NCBI RefSeq assembly: GCF_901709675.1
Contig: NC_051100.1
Coordinates: 1,490,001 to 1,554,000, forward strand
Source: Syngnathus acus
Taxonomy: Eukaryota > Chordata > Actinopteri > Syngnathiformes > Syngnathidae
DNA: 64,000 bases
Reading direction: 5' to 3'
Shown here: positions 12,355-22,727 of the stretch, piece by piece
How positions within the stretch are numbered: the stretch's first letter is position 1
Layout: each line of letters begins with the position of its first letter
Notes under the pieces: generated by a model
What the model saw: only the letters and a program-made list of their open reading frames with translations
Told to the model about the DNA's origin: nothing
The model's database searches: none
Made by a program: the position numbers and the translations under genes

Positions 12355-12470
12355 TTACGTCATGTTCAAATCTATTCCAAGATGGCGCCCGCCCGCCCGC
12401 AACAAACATTTGCGAGCGTGATTTTCTCCCGTTTTGGACGACTGCTCGATTCATGCCGCCATTTTTGAGT
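12355..12470 (+). promoter_or_regulatory. YY1/GC-box promoter-like module, left arm
   Basis: CAAGATGGCGCC at 12378-12389 resembles a YY1 site and runs straight into CCCGCCCGCCCGC GC boxes. A TTACGTCA half-CRE lies just before it and a reverse YY1-like GCCGCCATTTT at 12455-12465. Such clusters are typical of TATA-less promoters and of some LINE 5'UTRs. It is mirrored at about 28299-28414. Function is inferred only. Confidence 0.35.
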
Positions 12471-12844
12471 GAGTTGAGTACTTTTGTCATTACAATATAC
12501 TGATAATTGTATACATATTTTAAATATAAAACTGTAGTTATGTATAATTGTTGCAAAAATATCATGCCATTGGCACTCTACTCAATGTCTACAAGTGTTG
12601 CAATAATTTGTGTTTTGTAGCGCTCATAAAGGCCTCCCAGCCAGCACCCTTCTATACAAAGCAAGCAGGAGGCTCCTGCGCCATCTCAGTGATGTTGAGG
12701 ATACTGAGGAAGAGTAGTCCCAAATCAGGTGAAAGCCCGTTGGTGTAAAGTTTCAGCTGACTGTAAATGTGATCACTTTTACCAATTGCACCATTTGTAC
12801 TTTTCAAGGTTTTTTTTGTATGAAACCAGTGAGCAGGTTGACCG
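12471..12844. repeat. left-arm spacer, copied in the right arm
   Basis: Complex, non-tandem sequence, mirrored without indels at 27925-28298. The short ORFs in it are identical in both arms only because the DNA is duplicated. No family was recognised; it may be the remnant body of the putative LINE-like element. Confidence 0.5.
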
Positions 12845-13035
12845 GTGAGAAGCCCTGACGCAGAGCTGTGCTTTACCATTCGCCAGACCAGGCAACTGCC
12901 TGGGGCAAGGCCACTAGGGGGCTCTCTTATTTATCCATTTTTACATTTGGCACTTGTCCCTTGTATTCTTGCACTCTCGTACGCTGCTGTGACAAGTAAA
13001 TTTCCCTGTTGTGGAATAAAGGTCTATCAATCAAC
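12845..13035 (+). mobile_element. LINE-type 3' tail, left arm
   Basis: The run GCTGTGACAAGTAAATTTCC, then a GTTGTGGAATAAAG signal and TCTATCAATCAACC, resembles the 3'UTR ends I recall for teleost L2/Rex-type LINEs and their SINE partners, which end in AATAAAG plus a short TATC-like repeat. The satellite starts immediately after it. The mirrored copy is 27734-27924. The family name is from memory. Confidence 0.5.
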
Positions 13036-13205
13036 CAATGTTGTATTGTAGTGTTTGTATTGTATGGTATGGTATTTGTATGGTATGGTATGGTATTGGA
13101 CTGCATGGTATTGGACTGTATGGTATTGTTTGTATTGTATGTATTGTGCTGTATGTATCGTATGTACTGTATGTATTGTAGTGTTTGTATTGTATGTATT
13201 GTAGT
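13036..13205 (+). repeat. irregular TGTAT/TGTAGTG repeat at the edge of the satellite
   Basis: Degenerate strings of TATTGTAGTGTTTG, TGGTATGG and TGTATTG join the LINE-like tail to the regular satellite. They share the TTGTAGTGTTT half of the 29-bp unit. They look like precursor or decayed satellite and are mirrored at 27564-27733. Confidence 0.7.
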
Positions 13206-16200
13206 GTTTGCCATTGTATGGCGTGTTTTGTAGTTTGTAATGTTTGCCATTGTATGGCGTGTTTTGTAGTTTGTACTGTTTGCCATTGTATGGCGTGTTT
13301 TGTAGTTTGTAGTGTTTGCCATTGTATGGCGTGTTTTGTACTGTTTGCCATTGTATGGCGTGTTTTGTAGTTTGTAGTGTTTGCCATTGTATGGCGTGTT
13401 TTGTAGTGTTTGCCATTGTATGGCGCGTTTTGTAGTGTTTGCCATTGTATGGCGCGTTTTGTAGTGTTTGCCATTGTATGGCGCGTTTTGTAGTGTTTGC
13501 CATTGTATGGCGTGTTTTGTACTGTTTGCCATTGCATGGCGTGTTTTGTAGTTTGTAGTGTTTGTCATTGTATGGCGTGTTTTGTAGTGTTTGCCATTGT
13601 ATGGCGTGTTTTGTAGTGTTTGCTATTGTATGGCGTGTTTTGTACTTTGTAGTGTTTGCCATTGTATGGCATGTTTTGTACTGTTTGCCATTGTATGGCG
13701 TAGTTTGTAGTGTTTGCCATTGTATGGCGCGTTTTGTAGTGTTTGCCATTGTATGGCGCGTTTTGTAGTGTTTGCCATTGTATGGCGTGTTTTGTAGTGT
13801 TTGCCATTGCATGGCGTGTTTTGTGGTTTGTAGTGTTTGCCATTGCATGGCGTGTTTTGTAGTTTGTAGTGTTTGCCATTGTATGGCGCGTTTTGTAGTG
13901 TTTGCCATTGTATGGCGCGTTTTGTAGTGTTTGCCATTGTATGGCGTGTTTTGTAGTGTTTGCCATTGCATGGCGTGTTTTGTAGTTTGTAGTGTTTGCC
14001 ATTGCATGGCGTGTTTTGTAGTTTGTAGTGTTTGCCATTGTATGGCGCGTTTTGTAGTGTTTGCCATTGTATGGCGCGTTTTGTAGTGTTTGCCATTGTA
14101 TGGCGTGTTTTGTAGTGTTTGCCATTGCATGGCGTGTTTTGTAGTTTGTAGTGTTTGCCATTGCATGGCGTGTTTTGTAGTTTGTAGTGTTTGCCATTGT
14201 ATGGCGCGTTTTGTACTGTTTGCCATTGTATGGCGCGTTTTGTAGTGTTTGCCATTGTATGGCGTGTTTTGTAGTGTTTGCCATTGCATGGCGTGTTTTG
14301 TGGTTTGTAGTGTTTGCCATTGCATGGCGTGTTTTGTAGTTTGTAGTGTTTGCCATTGTATGGCGTGTTTTGTAGTGTTTGCCATTGTATGGCGCGTTTT
14401 GTAGTGTTTGCCATTGTATGGCGCGTTTTGTAGTGTTTGCCATTGTATGGCGTGTTTTGTACTGTTTGCCATTGCGTGGCGCGTTTTGTAGTTTGTAGTG
14501 TTTGTCATTGTATGGCGTGTTTTGTACTGTTTGCCATTGTATGGCGTGTTTTGTAGTGTTTGCCATTGTATGGCGCGTTTTGTAGTGTTTGCCATTGTAT
14601 GGCGTGTTTTGTAGTGTTTGCCATTGTATGGCGTGTTTTGTAGTTTGTAGTGTTTGCCATTGTATGGCGCGTTTTGTAGTGTTTGCCATTGTATGGCGCG
14701 TTTTGTAGTGTTTGCCATTGCATGGCGTGTTTTGTAGTTTGTAGTGTTTGCCATTGTATGGCGCGTTTTGTACTGTTTGCCATTGTATGGCGCGTTTTGT
14801 AGTGTTTGCCATTTTATGGCGCGTTTTGTACTGTTTGCCATTGTATGGCGCGTTTTGTAGTGTTTGCCATTGTATGGCGTGTTTTGTAGTGTTTGCCATT
14901 GCATGGTGTGTTTTGTAGTTTGTAGTGTTTGCCATTGCATGGCGTGTTTTGTAGTTTGTAGTGTTTGCCATTGTATGGCGCGTTTTGTACTGTTTGCCAT
15001 TGTATGGCGCGTTTTGTACTGTTTGCCATTGTATGGCGCGTTTTGTAGTGTTTGCCATTGTATGGCGTGTTTTGTAGTTTGTAGTGTTTGCCATTGTATG
15101 GCGTGTTTTGTAGTGTTTGCCATTGTATGGCGTGTTTTGTAGTTTGTAGTGTTTGCCATTGTATGGCGCGTTTTGTACTGTTTGCCATTGTATGGCGCGT
15201 TTTGTAGTGTTTGCCATTGCATGGCGTGTTTTGTAGTTTGTAGTGTTTGCCATTGTATGGCGCGTTTTGTAGTGTTTGCCATTGTATGGCGCGTTTTGTA
15301 GTGTTTGCCATTTTATGGCGCGTTTTGTACTGTTTGCCATTGTATGGCGCGTTTTGTAGTGTTTGCCATTGTATGGCGTGTTTTGTAGTGTTTGCCATTG
15401 CATGGCGTGTTTTGTAGTTTGTAGTGTTTGCCATTGCATGGCGTGTTTTGTAGTTTGTAGTGTTTGCCATTGCATGGCGTGTTTTGTAGTTTGTAGTGTT
15501 TGCTATTGTATGGCGCGTTTTGTACTGTTTGCCATTGTATGGCGCGTTTTGTAGTGTTTGCCATTGTATGGCGCGTTTTGTAGTGTTTGCCATTGTATGG
15601 CGTGTTTTGTAGTTTGTAGTGTTTGCCATTGTATGGCGTGTTTTGTAGTGTTTGCCATTGTATGGCGCGTTTTGTAGTGTTTGCCATTGTATGGCGCGTT
15701 TTGTAGTGTTTGCCATTGTATGGCGTGTTTTGTAGTGTTTGCCATTGCGTGGCGTGTTTTGTAGTTTGTACTGTTTGCCATTGTATGGCGTGTTTTGTAG
15801 TTTGTACTGTTTGCCATTGTATGGCGTGTTTTGTAGTTTGTAGTGTTTGCCATTGTATGGCGTGTTTTGTACTGTTTGCCATTGTATGGCGTGTTTTGTA
15901 GTTTGTAGTGTTTGCCATTGTATGGCGTGTTTTGTAGTGTTTGCCATTGTATGGCGCGTTTTGTAGTGTTTGCCATTGTATGGCGTGTTTTGTAGTGTTT
16001 GCCATTGTATGGCGTGTTTTGTAGTGTTTGCCATTGAATGGCGTGTTTTGTAGTGTTTGCCATTGTATGGCGTGTTTTGTACTGTTTGCCATTGCATGGC
16101 GTGTTTTGTAGTTTGTAGTGTTTGTCATTGTATGGCGTGTTTTGTACTGTTTGCCATTGTATGGCGTGTTTTGTAGTGTTTGCCATTGTATGGCGTGTTT

Positions 16201-19200
16201 TGTAGTGTTTGCCATTGTATGGCGTGTTTTGTACTGTTTGCCATTGTATGGCGTGTTTTGTAGTTTGTAGTGTTTGCCATTGTATGGCGCGTTTTGTACT
16301 GTTTGCCATTGTATGGCGTGTTTTGTAGTGTTTGCCATTGTATGGCGTGTTTTGTAGTGTTTGCCATTGTATGGCGCGTTTTGTAGTGTTTGCCATTGTA
16401 TGGCGCGTTTTGTAGTGTTTGCCATTGTATGGCGTGTTTTGTAGTGTTTGCCATTGTATGGCGTGTTTTGTACTGTTTGCCATTGTATGGCGCGTTTTGT
16501 AGTGTTTGCCATTGTATGGCGCGTTTTGTAGTGTTTGCCATTGTATGGCGTGTTTTGTAGTTTGTAGTGTTTGCCATTGTATGGCGTGTTTTGTAGTGTT
16601 TGCCATTGTATGGCGTGTTTTGTAGTGTTTGCCATTGTATGGCGCGTTTTGTAGTGTTTGCCATTGTATGGCGTGTTTTGTAGTGTTTGCCATTGCATGG
16701 CGTGTTTTGTAGTTTGTACTGTTTGCCATTGTATGGCGTGTTTTGTAGTTTGTACTGTTTGCCATTGTATGGCGTGTTTTGTAGTTTGTAGTGTTTGCCA
16801 TTGTATGGCGTGTTTTGTACTGTTTGCCATTGTATGGCGTGTTTTGTAGTTTGTAGTGTTTGCCATTGTATGGCGTGTTTTGTAGTGTTTGCCATTGTAT
16901 GGCGCGTTTTGTAGTGTTTGCCATTGTATGGCGTGTTTTGTAGTGTTTGCCATTGTATGGCGTGTTTTGTAGTGTTTGCCATTGTATGGCGTGTTTTGTA
17001 GTGTTTGTACTGTTTGCCATTGTATGGCGCGTTTTGTAGTGTTTGCCATTGCATGGCGTGTTTTGTAGTTTGTAGTGTTTGTCATTGTATGGCGTGTTTT
17101 GTACTGTTTGCCATTGTATGGCGTGTTTTGTAGTGTTTGCCATTGTATGGCGTGTTTTGTAGTGTTTGCCATTGTATGGCGTGTTTTGTACTGTTTGCCA
17201 TTGTATGGCGTGTTTTGTAGTTTGTAGTGTTTGCCATTGTATGGCGTGTTTTGTAGTTTGTAGTGTTTGCCATTGCATGGCGTGTTTTGTAGTTTGTAGT
17301 GTTTGCCATTGTATGGCGCGTTTTGTACTGTTTGCCATTGTATGGCGTGTTTTGTAGTGTTTGCCATTGTATGGCGTGTTTTGTAGTGTTTGCCATTGTA
17401 TGGCGTGTTTTGTAGTGTTTGCCATTGTATGGCGCGTTTTGTAGTGTTTGCCATTGTATGGCGTGTTTTGTAGTGTTTGCCATTGTATGGCGTGTTTTGT
17501 AGTTTGTAGTGTTTGCCATTGTATGGCGCGTTTTGTACTGTTTGCCATTGTATGGCGCGTTTTGTAGTGTTTGCCATTGCATGGCGTGTTTTGTAGTTTG
17601 TAGTGTTTGCCATTGCATGGCGTGTTTTGTAGTTTGTAGTGTTTGCCATTGTATGGCGCGTTTTGTACTGTTCGCCATTGTATGGCGCGTTTTGTACTGT
17701 TTGCCATTGTATGGCGCGTTTTGTAGTGTTTGCCATTGTATGGCGTGTTTTGTAGTGTTTGCCATTGCATGGCGTGTTTTGTAGTTTGTAGTGTTTGCCA
17801 TTGCATGGCGTGTTTTGTAGTTTGTAGTGTTCGCCATTGTATGGCGCGTTTTGTAGTGTTTGCCATTGTATGGCGCGTTTTGTACTGTTCGCCATTGTAT
17901 GGCGCGTTTTGTAGTGTTTGCCATTGTATGGCGTGTTTTGTAGTGTTTGTACTGTTTGCCATTGTATGGCGCGTTTTGTAGTGTTTGCCATTGTATGGCG
18001 CATTTTGTAGTGTTTGCCATTGTATGGCGCGTTTTGTAGTGTTTGCCATTGTATGGCGTGTTTTGTAGTGTTTGCCATTGTATGGCGTGTTTTGTAGTGT
18101 TTGCCATTGTATGGCGTGTTTTGTAGTGTTTGCCATTGTATGGCGCGTTTTGTAGTGTTTGCCATTGTATGGCGCGTTTTGTAGTGTTTGCCATTGTATG
18201 GCGTGTTTTGTACTGTTTGCCATTGTATGGCGTGTTTTGTAGTTTGTAGTGTTTGCCATTGTATGGCGTGTTTTGTAGTGTTTGCCATTGTATGGCGTGT
18301 TTTGTAGTGTTTGCCATTGTATGGCGTGTTTTGTACTGTTTGCCATTGCATGGCGTGTTTTGTAGTTTGTAGTGTTTGTCATTGTATGGCGTGTTTTGTA
18401 GTGTTTGCCATTGTATGGCGTGTTTTGTAGTGTTTGCCATTGTATGGCGTGTTTTGTACTTTGTAGTGTTTGCCATTGTATGGCATGTTTTGTACTGTTT
18501 GCCATTGTATGGCGTAGTTTGTAGTGTTTGCCATTGTATGGCGCGTTTTGTAGTGTTTGCCATTGTATGGCGCGTTTTGTAGTGTTTGCCATTGTATGGC
18601 GTGTTTTGTAGTGTTTGCCATTGCATGGCGTGTTTTGTGGTTTGTAGTGTTTGCCATTGCATGGCGTGTTTTGTAGTTTGTAGTGTTTGCCATTGTATGG
18701 CGCGTTTTGTAGTGTTTGCCATTGTATGGCGTGTTTTGTAGTGTTTGCCATTGCATGGCGTGTTTTGTAGTTTGTAGTGTTTGCCATTGCATGGCGTGTT
18801 TTGTAGTTTGTAGTGTTTGCCATTGCATGGCGTGTTTTGTAGTGTTTGCCATTGTATGGCGTGTTTTGTAGTGTTTGCCATTGTATGGCGTGTTTTGTAG
18901 TGTTTGCCATTGTATGGCGCGTTTTGTAGTGTTTGCCATTGTATGGCGTGTTTTGTAGTGTTTGCCATTGCATGGCGTGTTTTGTAGTTTGTAGTGTTTG
19001 CCATTGCATGGCGTGTTTTGTAGTTTGTAGTGTTTGCCATTGTATGGCGCGTTTTGTACTGTTTGCCATTGTATGGCGCGTTTTGTAGTGTTTGCCATTG
19101 TATGGCGTGTTTTGTAGTGTTTGCCATTGTATGGCGTGTTTTGTAGTGTTTGCCATTGTATGGCGTGTTTTGTAGTGTTTGCCATTGCATGGCGTGTTTT

Positions 19201-20257
19201 GTAGTTTGTAGTGTTTGCCATTGCATGGCGTGTTTTGTAGTTTGTAGTGTTTGCCATTGTATGGCGCGTTTTGTACTGTTTGCCATTGTATGGCGCGTTT
19301 TGTAGTGTTTGCCATTGTATGGCGTGTTTTGTAGTGTTTGCCATTGTATGGCGTGTTTTGTAGTGTTTGTCATTGTATGGCGTGTTTTGTAGTGTTTGCC
19401 ATTGTATGGCGTGTTTTGTAGTGTTTGCCATTGTATGGCGTGTTTTGTACTTTGTAGTGTTTGCCATTGTATGGCATGTTTTGTACTGTTTGCCATTGTA
19501 TGGCGTAGTTTGTAGTGTTTGCCATTGTATGGCGCGTTTTGTAGTGTTTGCCATTGTATGGCGTGTTTTGTAGTGTTTGCCATTGTATGGCGCGTTTTGT
19601 AGTGTTTGCCATTGCATGGCGTGTTTTGTAGTGTTTGCCATTGTATGGCGTGTTTTGTAGTGTTTGCCATTGTATGGCGCGTTTTGTAGTGTTTGCCATT
19701 GTATGGCGTGTTTTGTAGTGTTTGCCATTGTATGGCGTGTTTTGTAGTTTGTAGTGTTTGCCATTGTATGGCGTGTTTTGTAGTGTTTGCCATTGTATGG
19801 CGCGTTTTGTAGTGTTTGCCATTGTATGGCGTGTTTTGTACTGTTTGCCATTGTATGGCGCGTTTTGTAGTGTTTGCCATTGTATGGCGCGTTTTGTACT
19901 GTTTGCCATTGTATGGCGTGTTTTGTAGTTTGTAGTGTTTGCCATTGTATGGCGTGTTTTGTAGTGTTTGCCATTGTATGGCGCGTTTTGTAGTGTTTGC
20001 CATTGTATGGCGTGTTTTGTAGTGTTTGCCATTGTATGGCGTGTTTTGTAGTTTGTAGTGTTTGCCATTGTATGGCGCGTTTTGTAGTGTTTGCCATTGT
20101 ATGGCGCGTTTTGTACTTTGTATGGCGCGTTTTGTACTTTGTAGTGTTTGCCATTGTATGGCATGTTTTGTACTTTGTAGTGTTTGCCATTGTATGGCGT
20201 GTTTTGTAGTGTTTGCCATTGTATGGCGTAGTTTGTAGTGTTTGCCATTGCATGGCG
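13206..20257 (+). repeat. satellite A, left array, forward orientation (29/36-bp units)
   Basis: Head-to-tail units have the core GCCATTGTATGGC, then GCG or GTG, then TTTTGTAGTGTTT. The basic period is 29 bp. A 36-bp variant carries an extra GTAGTTT, usually after units reading CATGGCGTG. Other variants are GTACTG for GTAGTG and CGCG for CGTG. The core is a dyad (GCCAT-TGT-ATGGC). About 7 kb of array implies roughly 230 units (estimate, not counted). On the minus strand the unit has no stop triplet, which produces meaningless ORFs of over 1,000 codons. A marker block of about 207 bp with TTTTGTACTTTGTAGTG recurs at 13562, 18376 and 19367, showing larger duplications inside the array. Confidence 0.97.
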
Positions 20258-20269
20258 TACTGTTCAGTA
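20258..20269. repeat. inversion junction J1
   Basis: TACTGTTCAGTA is a near-perfect dyad exactly where satellite A switches from forward to reverse. The flanks on both sides reappear inverted around J5 at 22716-22727, where the junction reads TACTGAACAGTA. Confidence 0.85.
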
Positions 20270-20750
20270 CAAAACACGCCATACAATGGCGAACAGTACA
20301 AAACGCGCCATACAATGCCAAACAGTACAAACACTACAAAACGCGCCATACAATGGCAAACACTACAAAATGCGCCATACAATGGCAAACAGTACAAACA
20401 CTACAAAACGCGCCATACAATGGCAAACACTACAAAACGCGCCATACAATGGCAAACAGTACAAACACTACAAAACACGCGCCATACAATGGCAAACACT
20501 ACAAACTACAAAACACGCCATGCAATGGCGAACAGTACAAACACTACAAAACGCGCCATACAATGGCAAACACTACAAAACGCGCCATACAATGGCGAAC
20601 ACTACAAAACACGCCATACAATGGCGAACAGTACAAAACGCGCCATACAATGGCGAACACTACAAAACACGCCATACAATGGCAAACAGTACAAACACTA
20701 CAAAACACGCCATGCAATGGCAAACACTACAAACTACAAAACTCGCCATT
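20270..20750 (-). repeat. satellite A, reverse segment
   Basis: Units of the same satellite in reverse orientation (ACGCGCCATACAATGGCAAA and similar). GGCGAAC variants and extra CAGTACAAACACTAC spacers are common. The segment ends at the second flip: arms ACAAAACTCGCCA and TGGCGCGTTTTGT around a 5-nt loop at 20736-20766. Confidence 0.95.
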
Positions 20751-20984
20751 GTATGGCGCGTTTTGTACTGCATGCATTGTATGGTGTGTATCGTAGTTTG
20801 TACGGCGTGCACCGTAGTTTGTATCGCTACAATATAAAATGCAGTGCGATAATGCAATGCAATGCAATGCAATCGTAGTTTGTATCGTGTGCATCGTAGT
20901 TTGCACCGTAGTTTGTATCGATACAATATAAAATGCAGTGAAATAATGCAGTGCGATAATGCAGTATTTTGCACCGTAGTTATC
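20751..20984 (+). repeat. short forward satellite segment ending in a central hairpin
   Basis: One satellite A unit leads into satellite B in forward orientation (CGTAGTTTGTATCG-type motifs). The segment ends in the left arm of a perfect hairpin. The arm ending GCAGTGCGATAATGC (20948-20962) pairs with GCATTATCGCACTGC (20985-20999) across a ~22-nt loop. Pairing extends outward to about 39 bp without mismatch, and further with a few. Confidence 0.9.
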
Positions 20985-22530
20985 GCATTATCGCACTGCA
21001 TTATTTCACTGCATTTTATATTGTAACGATACAAACTACGGTGCACGCGATACAAACTACGATTGCATTGCATTGCATTATTGCACTGCATTATTTCACT
21101 GCATTATATATTGTATCGATACAAACTACGGTGCACGCGATACAAACTACGGTGCAAACTACGATGCACGCGATACAAACTACGATTGCATTGCATTGCA
21201 TTATTGCACTGCATTATTTCACTGCATTATATATTGTATCGATACAAACTACGGTGCACGCGATACAAACTACGGTGCAAACTACGATGCACACGATACA
21301 AACTACGATTGCATTGCATTGCATTATTGCACTGCATTATTTCACTGCATTATATATTGTATCGATACAAACTACGGTGCACGCGATACAAACTACGGTG
21401 CAAACTACGATGCACGCGATACAAACTACGATTGCATTGCATTGCATTATTGCACTGCATTATCTCACTGCATTTTATATTGTATCGATACAAACTACGG
21501 TGCACGCAATACAAACTACGGTGCACGCGATACAAACTACGGTGCAAACTACGATGCACACGATACAAACTACGATATCATTGCATTGCATTATTGCACT
21601 GCATTATATATTGTATCGATACAAACTACGGTGCAAACTACGATGCACGCGATACAAACTACGGTGCACGCGATGCAAACTACGATGCACGCGATACAAA
21701 CTACGGTGCAAACTACGATGCACACGATACAAACTACGATTGCATTGCATTGCATTATTGCACTGCATTATTGCACTGCATTTTATATTGTATCGATACA
21801 AACTACGGTGCACGCAATACAAACTACGGTGCACGCGATACAAACTACGGTGCAAACTACGATGCACACGATACAAACTACGATATCATTGCATTGCATT
21901 GCATTATTGCACTGCATTATATATTGTATCGATACAAACTACGGTGCAAACTACGATGCACGCGATACAAACTACGATTGCATTGCATTGCATTATTGCA
22001 CTGCATTATTTCACTGCATTATATATTGTATCGATGCAAACTACGATGCACGCGATACAAACTACGGTGCAAACTACGATGCACACGATACAAACTACGA
22101 TTGCATTGCATTGCATTATTGCACTGCATTATTTCACTGCATTTTATATTGTATCGATACAAACTACGGTGCACGCAATACAAACTACGGTGCACGCGAT
22201 ACAAACTACGGTGCAAACTACGATGCACACGATACAAACTACGATATCATTGCATTGCATTGCACAAACTACGATGCACGCGATACAAACTACGGTGCAA
22301 ACTACGATGCACACGATACAAACTACGATTGCATTGCATTGCATTATTGCACTGCATTATATATTGTATCGATACAAACTACGGTGCAAACTACGATGCA
22401 CACGATACAAACTACGATTGCATTGCATTGCATTATTGCACTGCATTATTGCACTGCATTATATATTGTATCGATACAAACTACGGTGCACGCGATACAA
22501 ACTACGATACACACCATACAATGCATACAG
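20985..22530 (-). repeat. satellite B, ~122-bp higher-order repeat
   Basis: The motif ATTGTATCGATACAAACTAC recurs at about 21113, 21234, 21356 and 21478 (period ~122 bp), then at irregular spacing to about 22465, roughly eleven times in all. Each unit has a TTGCATTGCATTATTGCACTG part and several copies of a 21-22-bp subunit (GATACAAACTACGGTGCACGC and close variants). It shares the ACAAACTAC motif with satellite A, so the two are probably related. No stop-free frame here has coding character. Confidence 0.93.
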
Positions 22531-22715
22531 TACAAAACGCGCCATACAATGGCGCGTTTTGTAGTGTTCGCCATTGTATGGCGTGTTTTGTAGTGTTTGC
22601 CATTGTATGGCACGTTTTGTAGTGTTTGTCATTGTATGGCGCGTTTTGTAGTGTTTGTACTGTTTGGCATTGTATGGCGCGTTTTGTACTGTTCGCCATT
22701 GTATGGCGTGTTTTG
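22531..22715 (+). repeat. short forward segment of satellite A with inversion junction
   Basis: The flip at 22547 is a perfect hairpin: ACAAAACGCGCCA (22532-22544), loop TACAA, TGGCGCGTTTTGT (22550-22562). Forward units then run to 22715. This mirrors 20270-20750 but is only about 170 bp long. Confidence 0.92.
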
Positions 22716-22727
22716 TACTGAACAGTA
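22716..22727. repeat. inversion junction J5
   Basis: TACTGAACAGTA, the inverted counterpart of J1 at 20258-20269, with matching satellite sequence on each side. Confidence 0.85.

Noticed and set aside
13206-20257. CRISPR array (29-bp repeats with a palindromic core)
   Set aside because: Units are contiguous with no unique spacers, variants are shared rather than unique, no cas genes exist and the host is a vertebrate.
13027-20397. Very long minus-strand ORFs (up to about 1,270 codons) with a 29-residue repeating pattern, in all three frames
   Set aside because: The 29-bp satellite unit contains no TAA, TAG or TGA on this strand, and 29 is not a multiple of three, so one ORF cycles through all frames. 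Open reading is automatic; there is no codon bias, start context or domain.
20969-22622. Roughly 500-codon ORFs in all three frames of satellite B
   Set aside because: Low-complexity translation of a tandem repeat; same explanation as for satellite A.
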